Assembly (NCBI RefSeq): GCF_014655715.1
Contig: NZ_BNBM01000013.1
Span: 16,555-80,554, forward strand
DNA from: Streptomyces lanatus
Lineage (GTDB): Bacteria > Actinomycetota > Actinomycetes > Streptomycetales > Streptomycetaceae
Direction: 5' to 3'
DNA length: 64,000 nucleotides
Shown here: positions 51,543-59,690 of the stretch, piece after piece
Numbering within the stretch: position 1 is the first letter of the stretch
How the letters are laid out: each line of letters starts with the position of its first letter
Notes under the pieces: model-generated
What the model was told of the DNA's origin: nothing
Databases searched by the model: none
What the model saw: the letters and a program-made list of their open reading frames with translations, nothing else
Program-made: the position numbers and the translations under genes

Positions 51543-52880
51543 TCAGATGCTGAGGGCGTCGAGGACCTGTTCCAGGACCAGTACGCCACCGAGGCCGAGG
51601 ATCGCGAGCACCGTCGTGTACGTGGTGCGCGCCTTGATGGCGTCGAGGACGGACAGGTTGAAGTACTCCTTGAACATCCAGAAGCCCGGGTCGTTGACAT
51701 GGGAGAAGGCGATGGAGCCGCAGGAGACGGCGAGCACCATCACCTCGGAGTGGACGCCGCTGCCCGCGAGCAGGGGCAGGGCCACACCGGAGGCGGTGAC
51801 GACGGCGACGGTCGCGGAGCCGAGGGCGATGCGGAGGATGGCGGCGATCAGCCAGGCCAGGACGATCGGGGAGATCGACCAGCCGTCGGTGATGTCCTTG
51901 ATGTAGTCGGAGATACCGCCTTCGACGAGGACGTTCTTGAAGGCGCCGCCCGCGCCGATGACGAGCAGGATCATCGCCATGGCCTGGGCGGCCTCCTTGC
52001 AGGAGGCGCTGACCTCGCCCAGGCTGCGGCCGATGCGCGGGCCGAACGCCCAGATCGCCACGAGCAGGGTGAGCAGCAGGGCGATCGGCGCGGAGCCGAT
52101 GAACGCGACGAAGTGCATCGGACCGCCGTCGCCGGCCCCGGCCAGGTCGGCCACGGCCGCACCGGCGATCAGTACCACGGGCAGCAGGGCGACGGACAGC
52201 GACCAGCCCATGCCGGGCATCTCGTCGTCCTCGAAGACTCGCTCGCTGACCAGGCCCTTGGGGATGGAGGGGTTCATCGCCCGGACGAAGGGCAGGCGCG
52301 GCCACAGGAGGGCGATGGTCGCGCCGATCGGCACGGCGATGAACAGGCCGTAGAACAGGGTCAGTCCGACGGACGCCTGGAAGGTGGCGGCGACCGCGGT
52401 GGGTCCCGGGTGGGGCGGCAGGAAGCTGTGCATGGTGGACAGGGCGATCGACATGGGCAGCCCCACCCACAGCAGGTTGGCCCGGGTGACGCGGACGAGG
52501 GTGAAGGCGATGGGGACGATGATGACGAAGGCCACCTCGTAGAACATCGTCACGCCGATGAGCATGGCCGTCAGCACCATGGCCACCTGCACCCAGCGAG
52601 GCCCGCACACGTCCAGGAGCTTCCCGGCTATTCGCTGGGCGGCACCGGAGTCGCCCATCACCCGGCCGACCATGGCGCCGAGCCCGATGGTGAGCATGGT
52701 GTCGCCGATCTGGTCGCCGATGCCCTCGGCGAGGATGTCCGGGATCTTCTCCATCCCGATCCCCTGCACCAGCCCGACACCCACCGCCACCAGCAGCAGG
52801 GCCGCGAAGCCGTTCAGTTTGAGCCTGGTCATCAGGACGAGCAGGACCAGCACGCTGATCCCGACCACCACGAGCGGCAT
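51543..52880 (-). CDS. GntP-family sugar-acid:proton symporter
   Basis: A 445-residue, roughly 12-helix GntP permease. It begins MPLVVVGISVLVLLVLMTRLKLNGFAALLLVAVGVGLVQG, with STMHSFLPPHPGPTAVAA and ISFSHVNDPGFW-like SIAFSHVNDPGFWMFKEYF motifs characteristic of the family. It imports gluconate-type acids with protons; with gudD downstream, glucarate or galactarate is the likely cargo. A 31-base palindrome lies 55 bases upstream, probably the operator, but no regulator gene is adjacent. Confidence 0.92.
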   Translation of the reverse strand: MPLVVVGISVLVLLVLMTRLKLNGFAALLLVAVGVGLVQGIGMEKIPDILAEGIGDQIGDTMLTIGLGAMVGRVMGDSGAAQRIAGKLLDVCGPRWVQVAMVLTAMLIGVTMFYEVAFVIIVPIAFTLVRVTRANLLWVGLPMSIALSTMHSFLPPHPGPTAVAATFQASVGLTLFYGLFIAVPIGATIALLWPRLPFVRAMNPSIPKGLVSERVFEDDEMPGMGWSLSVALLPVVLIAGAAVADLAGAGDGGPMHFVAFIGSAPIALLLTLLVAIWAFGPRIGRSLGEVSASCKEAAQAMAMILLVIGAGGAFKNVLVEGGISDYIKDITDGWSISPIVLAWLIAAILRIALGSATVAVVTASGVALPLLAGSGVHSEVMVLAVSCGSIAFSHVNDPGFWMFKEYFNLSVLDAIKARTTYTTVLAILGLGGVLVLEQVLDALSI

Positions 52881-52934
52881 ATGTCAGTTCTCCTTTGAAC
52901 GCCGGCCGCTTACGTTCACCCCACTGAATGGGGT

Positions 52935-52965
52935 CCTCACATGAAGACGTCGTCTACATATGAGG
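52935..52965. promoter_or_regulatory. 31-bp imperfect palindrome upstream of the gntP-gudD operon
   Basis: Left arm CCTCACATGAAGACG and right arm GTCTACATATGAGG-type pair at 13 of 15 positions around a central base, in an AT-rich stretch 55 bases before the permease start. The size suits a GntR or IclR-type repressor dimer. Confidence 0.6.
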
Positions 52966-53033
52966 ACGGAGATTATGTTCGTGGATGGTCAAGGTCAATG
53001 GGTCTGCGGATGTGGATTCGGGCGGCGACCGGT

Positions 53034-53468
53034 TCAGTCGTCACCCGCCACGGCCCGCCAGCCGCTCCAGTGCACGACGCTGATCACGACCACGGGCCCG
53101 TTCGGGGGCTCCTGGCGGTACTGCGGATACTTCCGGCACAGCAGCGCGACGGCGTCGTCATACTCGGTCCCGTCGGGCGCCAGAATCCGGGCGCCCCCGT
53201 CCGCCCTGACCCACCACAGACGGCCCCAGTCCTCGTCGTACTCATCCGCCAGCAGGCAGACGGCCGGGCGGACGGCGATGTTGTGCAGCCGCTTCAGCCG
53301 CCGCGTCCGCTTCGGTTTGCCGTCGACCGCGGTCACGATCTCGTCGCCGCTCGACGCGAACACGACCGGCACCAGATGCGGCCGGCCCTCGGGATCCACC
53401 GTCGCCAGCCGTGCGACGGATGCCGCGGCGAACCGCTCGCGGGCCTCGTCCTGCTCCATGTCCGGCAT
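53034..53468 (-). CDS. PPOX-class F420-dependent oxidoreductase-like protein
   Basis: A 144-residue split-barrel flavin/F420-binding protein. It has ERFAAASVARLATVDPEGRPHLVPVVF, IVTAVDGKPKRTRRLKRLHNI, and WGRLWWVRADGGARIL. It resembles the TIGR03668-type PPOX family, which reduces substrates with coenzyme F420. ATG at 53468 is preferred to the one at 53459 because GAAGGAG sits just upstream. It is divergent from the archease gene with about 100 bases between. Confidence 0.88.
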   Translation of the reverse strand: MPDMEQDEARERFAAASVARLATVDPEGRPHLVPVVFASSGDEIVTAVDGKPKRTRRLKRLHNIAVRPAVCLLADEYDEDWGRLWWVRADGGARILAPDGTEYDDAVALLCRKYPQYRQEPPNGPVVVISVVHWSGWRAVAGDD

Positions 53469-53567
53469 GTCGGCTCCTTCGGTCCCGGCGGTACACGGTG
53501 CCCGGTCCCGGGTACCCCTGTCCGTGTAGCACTCCTCGGGGACGACTCGGCGGATCGGGTGGTGTCC

Positions 53568-54023
53568 ATGGTCGGCGACACGGACGACGACATCCAGGCG
53601 CGACGGCTCGGCGAGAGCGGCCATCGGGCGGTACCGCACACGGCCGATGTGCGCATCGAGGCATGGGGCGTGAACCGGGAGCGCTGTCTGGTGGAGGCCG
53701 CGCTGGGGATGGTGGAGTGCTTCGCCGATGTCACGGCGGTACGGCCGACGTCGGTGGAGCGGGTGCGGCTGGTCGAGGACAGTGACGAGGAGTTGCTGAC
53801 CGCGCTCCTGGACGAGGTCGTCGTACGCCTCGACGTGGACGGCCGGGTGCCGGTCGATCTGGAGGCGGACGCCACGGAGGGCGACGTCGATGTGCGCCTG
53901 TCCCTGGCGGACCTGGCGGACGTGCGGGTCACGGGCGCCAGCCCGAAGGACCTCACCTGGCACGGGCTGCGCATCGGGCCGGATCCGTACGGGTGGTCGT
54001 GTGCGGTGACGGTGGACGTGTGA
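53568..54023 (+). CDS. Archease family protein
   Basis: A 151-residue archease: GHRAVPHTADVRIEAWGVNRERCLVEAALGMVECFAD matches the family's HTAD signature, and LTWHGLRIGPDPYGWSCAVTVDV the C-terminal metal-binding part. Archease activates the RNA ligase RtcB, but no rtcB is visible here. ATG at 53568 or the GTG two codons upstream are both possible starts. It reads in the same direction as the CapA-like gene, 16 bases ahead of it, so the two are likely co-transcribed. Confidence 0.88.
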   Translation: MVGDTDDDIQARRLGESGHRAVPHTADVRIEAWGVNRERCLVEAALGMVECFADVTAVRPTSVERVRLVEDSDEELLTALLDEVVVRLDVDGRVPVDLEADATEGDVDVRLSLADLADVRVTGASPKDLTWHGLRIGPDPYGWSCAVTVDV

Positions 54024-54039
54024 GGGGTACGGCGGAGAC

Positions 54040-55161
54040 ATGAACGGCGGCGGCACGGTGACGCTGTTCGTCTGTGGTGATGTGATGCTCGGACGCGGCG
54101 TCGACCAGATCCTGGCCCGGCCCGGTGATCCGGTGCTGCGGGAGGGGTACGTCACGGACGCCCGTGCCTATGTGAGCATGGCTGAGTCGGTGAGCGGGCC
54201 GATCCCGGCGCCGGTCGATCCGGCGTGGCCGTGGGGCGAGGCGCTGCGGCTGATGGAGGCGAGCGGTCCGGATGTGCGGATCGTCAATCTGGAGACGTCC
54301 GTGACCCGCGGTGACGCCTTCGAGCCCGGCAAGGCGGTCCACTACCGCATGCATCCGGCCAACCTGCCCGCCCTCACCGTGGCCCGGCCCGATGTCTGTG
54401 TGCTGGCCAACAACCATGTGCGGGACTTCGGCCGGGACGGTCTGAGGGAGACGCTCGACGTGCTGCACGGAGCGGGCCTGCGCACGGCGGGCGCGGGCCG
54501 CGGCGCCGAGGAGGCGTACGCGCCCGTGGCACTGCCGCTCCCCCACGGCGGCCGGGTGCTGGTCTTCGCCCTCGGCGTCGCCGACAGCGGCATCCCGGCG
54601 GACTGGGCGGCGACGTCCGAGTCGTCCGGCGTCGCCTATGTGCCCGAGCTGACGCCGGCCACGGCAGCCGCCGCGGTGCGACGGGTACGGCGGGTGAAGC
54701 GGCCCGGCGACATCGTCGTCGTCTCGGTGCACTGGGGTTCCAACTGGGGCTACCTCGTCCCCCGTGAGCAGCGGCGCTTCGCGCACGCCCTGGTCGACGG
54801 CGGCGCCGATGTCGTGCACGGCCACTCCTCGCACCATCCGCGCGCCGTCGAGGTCTACCGGAACCGGCTGATCCTGCACGGCTGCGGCGACTTCATCGAT
54901 GACTATGAGGGCATCCCGGGATACGAGAACTACCGCGACGACCTGCGCATCGCCTACTTCGTCACGCTGTCGTCGGACACGGGCGAACTCACCGACCTGC
55001 GCATGGAACCCCTGCTCGCCCGCCGTATGCGACTGGAACCGGCCCCGGAGCAGGACCGCGCATGGCTGCACGACACCCTCGACCGGATCGGCTACGGCGT
55101 CCACGTCGCGCTGGGCCCGGACGGTGCGCTCACCCTCCGCAAGCCCGCGGCCCTGGGCTGA
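54040..55161 (+). CDS. CapA/PgsA-like metallophosphatase-fold protein
   Basis: A 373-residue CapA-family protein with the metallo-phosphoesterase-like motifs FVCGDVMLGRGVD, VRIVNLETSVTRG, LANNHVRDFG, SVHWGSNWGY and VVHGHSSHHPRAVEVY. There is no signal or membrane anchor, unlike capsule proteins, so a cytoplasmic hydrolase role is more likely than poly-gamma-glutamate synthesis. It is probably in an operon with archease. Similar archease-CapA-phosphoribosyltransferase neighbourhoods are usual in Streptomyces. Confidence 0.88.
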   Translation: MNGGGTVTLFVCGDVMLGRGVDQILARPGDPVLREGYVTDARAYVSMAESVSGPIPAPVDPAWPWGEALRLMEASGPDVRIVNLETSVTRGDAFEPGKAVHYRMHPANLPALTVARPDVCVLANNHVRDFGRDGLRETLDVLHGAGLRTAGAGRGAEEAYAPVALPLPHGGRVLVFALGVADSGIPADWAATSESSGVAYVPELTPATAAAAVRRVRRVKRPGDIVVVSVHWGSNWGYLVPREQRRFAHALVDGGADVVHGHSSHHPRAVEVYRNRLILHGCGDFIDDYEGIPGYENYRDDLRIAYFVTLSSDTGELTDLRMEPLLARRMRLEPAPEQDRAWLHDTLDRIGYGVHVALGPDGALTLRKPAALG

Positions 55162-55164
55162 CCC

Positions 55165-55806
55165 TCAGTCGCCCCGCAGGGCCGCGAGCACATCGGCGTC
55201 GGTCAGCTGGCGGAAGTCCTCGTACCACTCGCCGACCGCGCTGAACAGCCTCGGCTGATACAGGCAGACGAGTTCGTCGACCTCCCGGCTCAGGGCCTCG
55301 GCCGCTTCCGGTGCACACACGGGTACGGCGAGGACCAGACGCCCGGGTTGCCGGCCGCGTACGGCGCGCAGGGCGACGCGTGCGGTGGAGCCGGTCGCCA
55401 CGCCGTCGTCGACCACGACGACGGTACGGCCGCGCAGCTCCGGTGCCGGGCGGCCCTGCCGATAGCGTTCCTCGCGCCGCCGCAGCTCCTCCCGCTCCCG
55501 CTCCACGACCGGCGCCAGGTCGGCCTCGGTCAGCCCCAGCCGGAACAGCGACTGCTCGTCGAAGAGCGGCGGGTCGTCGCCCGCGAGCGCGCCGACGCCG
55601 AACTCCTCGTGGAAAGGCGCCCCGATCTTGCGTACGACGAGTACGTCCAGTGGGGCTTGGAGCACCCGGGAGATCTCCTGGGCGACCGCGACGCCGCCGC
55701 GGGGCAGCGCGAGCACGACGGGGTGCGGCAGAAGGTCCTTGTCCTGACGGATGCGCAACTGCTCCGCCAGCTCCCGCCCGGCCGCCGCGCGGTCACGGAA
55801 CTGCAT
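55165..55806 (-). CDS. Phosphoribosyltransferase-family protein (copy 1)
   Basis: A 213-residue type I phosphoribosyltransferase. The PRPP loop is VVVVDDGVATGSTA (about 125-138) and PLDVLVVRKIGAPFHEEFGVGAL is typical of the ComF-like or predicted phosphoribosyltransferase group. ATG at 55806 is used. The substrate is unknown. It is convergent with the CapA-like gene and in the same orientation as the small gene upstream. A second, divergent copy lies less than 500 bases away. Confidence 0.88.
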   Translation of the reverse strand: MQFRDRAAAGRELAEQLRIRQDKDLLPHPVVLALPRGGVAVAQEISRVLQAPLDVLVVRKIGAPFHEEFGVGALAGDDPPLFDEQSLFRLGLTEADLAPVVEREREELRRREERYRQGRPAPELRGRTVVVVDDGVATGSTARVALRAVRGRQPGRLVLAVPVCAPEAAEALSREVDELVCLYQPRLFSAVGEWYEDFRQLTDADVLAALRGD

Positions 55807-55873
55807 GGGTCTCCCCTTCCGTCCGTCGCCGCGTACCCCGCCCTCCCGCACGGGACACCCGAGGGATCACGCA

Positions 55874-56134
55874 TTACGAGGGTGGCTCGGACGTTGCCCC
55901 GTCCGCCGGGTCGGACGGGTCCGGGCTGTTCCAGTCGTACGGCCCGCCGCCGCGCCATTCGATCAGCTCGGGGTCGTCGACGGCCCGGTCCTCGGCGGGC
56001 AGGCCCGCGCGGTGCACCAGGTCCATGACGTCGAACAGGCTGTACGCGGTGCCGGTGGGCTCGCCACGGATCGTCACCTGACGCCCGCCGTCCGACGCCG
56101 GCGGCAGCACCACCACAAGGGGACGCGTGCTCAT
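55874..56134 (-). CDS. Small conserved hypothetical protein
   Basis: An 86-residue acidic protein: MSTRPLVVVLPPASDGGRQVTIRGEPTGTAYSLFDVMDLVHRAGL followed by DPELIEWRGGGPYDW. I do not recognise a family. Codon use fits neighbouring genes and the start at 56134 looks natural. It lies between the two phosphoribosyltransferase genes, on the strand of copy 1, 67 bases upstream of it. Confidence 0.7.
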   Translation of the reverse strand: MSTRPLVVVLPPASDGGRQVTIRGEPTGTAYSLFDVMDLVHRAGLPAEDRAVDDPELIEWRGGGPYDWNSPDPSDPADGATSEPPS

Positions 56135-56272
56135 GTCACCACCATGCGCTCCGCGTGGCCGGAACGCAGCCCGGCGTACCGGCCATGGTGCGGGCCCGCC
56201 CCGTTTGGGCGGGTGCCGCGCGGGCACTCGGCGGCTGCGTCGAGGCCGGGGGATTCGAGGGAGGAGCGCGCC

Positions 56273-56926
56273 GTGCCGTTTCGCGACCGTACCCACGCCG
56301 GACAGGAGCTCGCCCTGAGGCTGGTCGAGTGGGCCGGCTCCGGTGAGCTGCCGAGTGTGCTGGTGTTGGCGCTGCCCCGCGGTGGGGTACCGGTGGCCGC
56401 GGAGGTCGCCCGTGCGCTGCACGCGCCGATGGATGTGCTGGTGGCGGGTGAGATCAGCACCCCGATCCGGCCCGAGACGCCGATCGGGGCGGTCGTAGCC
56501 GATGATCCGCCGCTGTACGAGCGGCAGAGCCTGGCGATGATGCATCTGTCCGAGGACCGGCTCGGCGACGTCGTCGTGCGGGAACGCAACGAGCTGCACC
56601 GTCTCGAATACCTCTTCCGGGGCCGCCGTCCGCCCCCGTCGGTCGACGGCCGCACGGTCGTCCTCGTCGACGACGGTCTGGCCACCGGCCTCACCGCCGT
56701 CGCGGCGCTGCGCTTCCTGCGCCGGCACGGCCCCGCCCGCCTGGTCCTGGCCGTCCCGGTCGGCAGCCCCCGCACCGTCGCCTCCGTCCGCGCCGAGTGC
56801 GACGACCTCGTATGCCTGGAGCAGCCGCCGGGCTTTCATGTCACGGGTGAGTGGTACGAGGATTTCGCCCCGGTCTCCGACCTGGCGGTCACGCGGACGC
56901 TGCACGGGTTCCACGCCACGGCGTGA
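56273..56926 (+). CDS. Phosphoribosyltransferase-family protein (copy 2)
   Basis: A 217-residue paralogue of the gene at 55165-55806. VPFRDRTHAGQELALRLVEW and LALPRGGVPVAAEVARALHAPMDVLVAGEI align with copy 1, and the PRPP loop reads VVLVDDGLATGLTA. The GTG start at 56273 follows GGGAGGAG. The Thr-to-Leu change within the loop (ATGST versus ATGLT) could alter activity. The two copies are divergent and flank a small gene, suggesting duplication followed by inversion. Confidence 0.87.
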   Translation: MPFRDRTHAGQELALRLVEWAGSGELPSVLVLALPRGGVPVAAEVARALHAPMDVLVAGEISTPIRPETPIGAVVADDPPLYERQSLAMMHLSEDRLGDVVVRERNELHRLEYLFRGRRPPPSVDGRTVVLVDDGLATGLTAVAALRFLRRHGPARLVLAVPVGSPRTVASVRAECDDLVCLEQPPGFHVTGEWYEDFAPVSDLAVTRTLHGFHATA

Positions 56927-56957
56927 GCCGACACGGGCGCCGTGACATCGTGGTGCC

Positions 56958-57542
56958 ATGGCCATAGAAGTCCGCCCGGCATCCGTCTTCGAGGACGTCC
57001 GTGCCGTGGTCGGCCCCAAGTCGCCCACGGCGAACGTCTGTTTCTGCCTGAGCTACCGGATCCCGTCGAAGCTCAACAACGAGCTGCGCGGCCCGGCCCG
57101 CGGTGAGTACGTCGCCGAGCTGTGCCGCGCCGATCCGCCTCCGGGAGTGCTCGCCTACGACGGTGACGAACCGGTCGGCTGGGCGGCGGTGGCGCCCCGC
57201 TCGGCCACGACCTTCGCCCGCAACCGGAAGATCCCGCACGTCGACGATCTGCCGGTGTGGTCGCTGTGGTGCGTTCGCGTCCGCCCCGGCCACCGCAAGC
57301 AGGGCATCACCCACGCCCTCATCGCCGGAGCCGTGGACTTCGCCCGCGACCGGGGCGCGCCGGTGGTCGAGGCGTACCCGCTCGACAACGGCGACGCCCG
57401 GGTCGATCTGACGATGGCGTACGCGGGGCTGCGGAAGAACTTCGAGCGCGCGGGGTTCGTCCATGCCGCCGACACCACCTCGGTGCTGGCCGGCCATCCC
57501 CGGATCCTGATGCGCCTCGACCTGCGACAGTCCTCTCAGTGA
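56958..57542 (+). CDS. GNAT-family N-acetyltransferase
   Basis: A 194-residue acetyltransferase. The acetyl-CoA loop lies in WCVRVRPGHRKQGITHALIAGAVDFARDRGA (about 98-128), after a V-W-S-L-W beta-4 strand. CFCLSYR near the N-terminus is typical of a subgroup annotated as GNAT proteins of unknown substrate. It ends NFERAGFVHAADTTSVLAG. Its stop overlaps the convergent SDR gene by seven bases. Confidence 0.9.
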   Translation: MAIEVRPASVFEDVRAVVGPKSPTANVCFCLSYRIPSKLNNELRGPARGEYVAELCRADPPPGVLAYDGDEPVGWAAVAPRSATTFARNRKIPHVDDLPVWSLWCVRVRPGHRKQGITHALIAGAVDFARDRGAPVVEAYPLDNGDARVDLTMAYAGLRKNFERAGFVHAADTTSVLAGHPRILMRLDLRQSSQ

Positions 57543-58315
57543 ACGGAGAAGCCGCCGTCCACGAAGATCGACTGTCCGGTGACATAGCCGGAGGCGCGGC
57601 TCGCGAGGAAGACCGCGGCCCCGGCGAAGTCCTCCGCCAGGCCGTTGCGACCGACCATCGTGCGCGCGGCGAGCGCGGCGACCCGCTCCGGGTCGGACGA
57701 CAGGCGGGCGTTGAGCGGCGTCATGACGAAGCCCGGCACGAGCGTGTTGCAGGTGACGCCGTACGGCGACCACGCCTCCGCCTGGGAACGGGCCAGCGAT
57801 TCCAGCGCCCCCTTGGAGACGCCGTAGGCACCGCTCTGCACGAACGCGCGGTGCGCCTGCTGCGAGGTGACGTGAATGATCCGCCCGAAGCCCCGCTCCG
57901 CCATACCGGGCCCGAAACGCTGCCCCAGCAGATAGGGCGCGTCCAGGTTCACGGCCATCGTGCTGTCCCACACGTCCTCGCCGAGCTCACCCATCGGGGG
58001 CCGCACATTGATCCCGGCGCAGTTGACGAGGATGTCGGGCTCCCCGAACGCTTCGACGGCCCCCTCGGCCGCCGCGCGCACGCCGTCACGCGTGCCGAGA
58101 TCGGCACTCACCCACGCGGCCCGACAGCCGTGAGCCTCGATCTCACCGACCGTCGCGACCAGCTCCGCCTTCCTGCGCGCCACGATCACGACACTTGCCC
58201 CGGCCCGCGCGAGCGCCTCGGTGATGCCCCGGCCGATGCCGGAACTCCCACCGGTCACCACGGCGACCCGGCCTTCGAGCGAGAACAGTTCGGAGAGATA
58301 CTGCTGCGAGATCAT
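57536..58315 (-). CDS. Short-chain dehydrogenase, gluconate/2-deoxygluconate dehydrogenase type
   Basis: A 259-residue SDR: LEGRVAVVTGGSSGIGRGITEALA for the cofactor, NCAGIN, and catalytic Ser in VTSQQ plus Tyr-x-x-x-Lys in GAYGVSKGALESLA. It closes GYVTGQSIFVDGGFSVH. It resembles the gluconate 5-dehydrogenase/KduD group. It could act on sugar acids, which would fit the glucarate genes 5 kb away, but that is inference. ATG at 58315. Confidence 0.88.
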   Translation of the reverse strand: MISQQYLSELFSLEGRVAVVTGGSSGIGRGITEALARAGASVVIVARRKAELVATVGEIEAHGCRAAWVSADLGTRDGVRAAAEGAVEAFGEPDILVNCAGINVRPPMGELGEDVWDSTMAVNLDAPYLLGQRFGPGMAERGFGRIIHVTSQQAHRAFVQSGAYGVSKGALESLARSQAEAWSPYGVTCNTLVPGFVMTPLNARLSSDPERVAALAARTMVGRNGLAEDFAGAAVFLASRASGYVTGQSIFVDGGFSVH

Positions 58316-58353
58316 TCCCGCACATTAGTCTGTGCGGCTGTACCGGTCTGCGG

Positions 58354-59460
58354 CTAGGCCGCGGTGTACCCGAGCTGACGCCTCATGTACGGCGTCATCA
58401 GCGTCCTGGCCTTGGCCAACGTGGTGGTCCGGCCGCCGAGGACCGCCGTCTCGCCGCCCATCACCGGCAGCACGGTCACCCCGTCCGCCGGGCCGAACGG
58501 GACGATGAGCGGGGTGCGGTGGACCGGCCGGTAGAAGCGGGGCTGCTTGCGGTGCTTGCCGGTGCTGTTGAGGTAGGCGCGGATGTTGTGGGCGGCCAGG
58601 TCGGCCTGGGCGAGCGCGGCCGGGGTGATCTTGAGGTCGGTGGCGTCGTTCACATCGCCGACCGCGAACACCTCCAGCCATCCCCTGATCCGGAGCGCCT
58701 CGTCGACCTTGACGTGGCCCGAGCTGTTCAGCCAGTCGCCGTGCCCGGCGAGCCGTAGCCACAGCGTGTTGGGGGTGGTGCCGGTGGCCCAGAAGGAGAG
58801 GTCGGCGCCGATGATGTTGCCGCCGGCGTCGCGGTAGGTGCCGAAGTCGTTGCCGGGCGACATGAAGGCGTCCAGCCACACCTCCACGCCATGGGACTCC
58901 AGCCAGGCCCGCGCCTTGCGCCCGGCCCGCGCGCTGCCCGTGGAGTGCAGCAGTTCCGTGCCGGAGTGGGCGAGGGTGATCCGGGCGTCCGGCCGGGCGA
59001 GGCGGATCTCGGCGCTGAGTTCGACCCCGGAGGGGCCGCCGCCGACGACCAGGATGTGCTCGGCGGTGGCGATCTGCTGCTGGTGGGCGACGAAGGACTT
59101 CACCGCCTCGTCGGTGGTGGTGCCGGTGAAGCGGGCCGGTTCGGGGTAGTCGGCGCCGGTGGCGATCACCAGGACGTCGTACCGGAGCCGCTCCCCCGTG
59201 CCGAGGATCACCTGTCGCTCGGCGGTGTCGATGCGGACGGCCTTGCCTACGGCCACGCGGCCGTTGCGCAGCAGCCGGTCGTAGGGGATGAAGGGGCTGT
59301 GCGACCAGTCCGGGCGGACTCCGGCGCGCAGGGAGGCGATGCGGTGGAAGAAGACCTCCTTGCGGTCCACCAGCGTGACCCGCGCGGTCGTGTCCAGTCG
59401 TTTGGCCAGCCGGACGCCGGCATAGCCGCCGCCGATCACCACTACGTCGCCGTCGAGCAC
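58354..59460 (-). CDS. NAD(P)/FAD oxidoreductase, type-II NADH dehydrogenase-like
   Basis: A 368-residue flavoprotein of the NDH-2/AIF-like family. GDVVVIGGGYAGVRLAKRLD binds FAD, ILVVGGGPSGVELSAEI binds NAD(P)H, and VFAVGDVNDATDLK closes the FAD site. GTG at 59460 follows AGGAGA. No membrane anchor is visible at the C-terminus, so it may be soluble. It would pass electrons from NAD(P)H to a quinone or small acceptor. It is a single gene between SDR and katG. Confidence 0.88.
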   Translation of the reverse strand: MLDGDVVVIGGGYAGVRLAKRLDTTARVTLVDRKEVFFHRIASLRAGVRPDWSHSPFIPYDRLLRNGRVAVGKAVRIDTAERQVILGTGERLRYDVLVIATGADYPEPARFTGTTTDEAVKSFVAHQQQIATAEHILVVGGGPSGVELSAEIRLARPDARITLAHSGTELLHSTGSARAGRKARAWLESHGVEVWLDAFMSPGNDFGTYRDAGGNIIGADLSFWATGTTPNTLWLRLAGHGDWLNSSGHVKVDEALRIRGWLEVFAVGDVNDATDLKITPAALAQADLAAHNIRAYLNSTGKHRKQPRFYRPVHRTPLIVPFGPADGVTVLPVMGGETAVLGGRTTTLAKARTLMTPYMRRQLGYTAA

Positions 59461-59629
59461 GCCGGGTCTCCTGTGCTGGTGGGGGGGAAGGAGGAGCGAG
59501 TGGCGGGCGCGACGGGTGGGCCGTCGTCGGCCACTCCCCTGTGTCCGCGACCCTATCGCTTGAAACATAAAGAATTGATGGGGCCCGGTGTGCGTTCTGT
59601 GAAAGGTGGGGCCCATGTGGCACCGATGG

Positions 59630-59676
59630 GCAAAAGAAAACGTCCAGACCGACCCGTGCGGGCCGGCCTGGACGTC
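59630..59676 (-). terminator. Terminator after katG
   Basis: On the minus strand an about 17-bp stem (acgtccag arms, three mismatches) is followed by the T-rich GGACGTTTTCTTTT. It is placed 15 bases after the katG stop: a classic intrinsic terminator. Confidence 0.8.
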
Positions 59677-59690
59677 TTGCCCGGGACTGA

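Noticed and set aside
54040..55161. Capsule (poly-gamma-glutamate) biosynthesis locus
   Set aside because: Only a CapA-like protein is present, without signal peptide or CapB/CapC partners.
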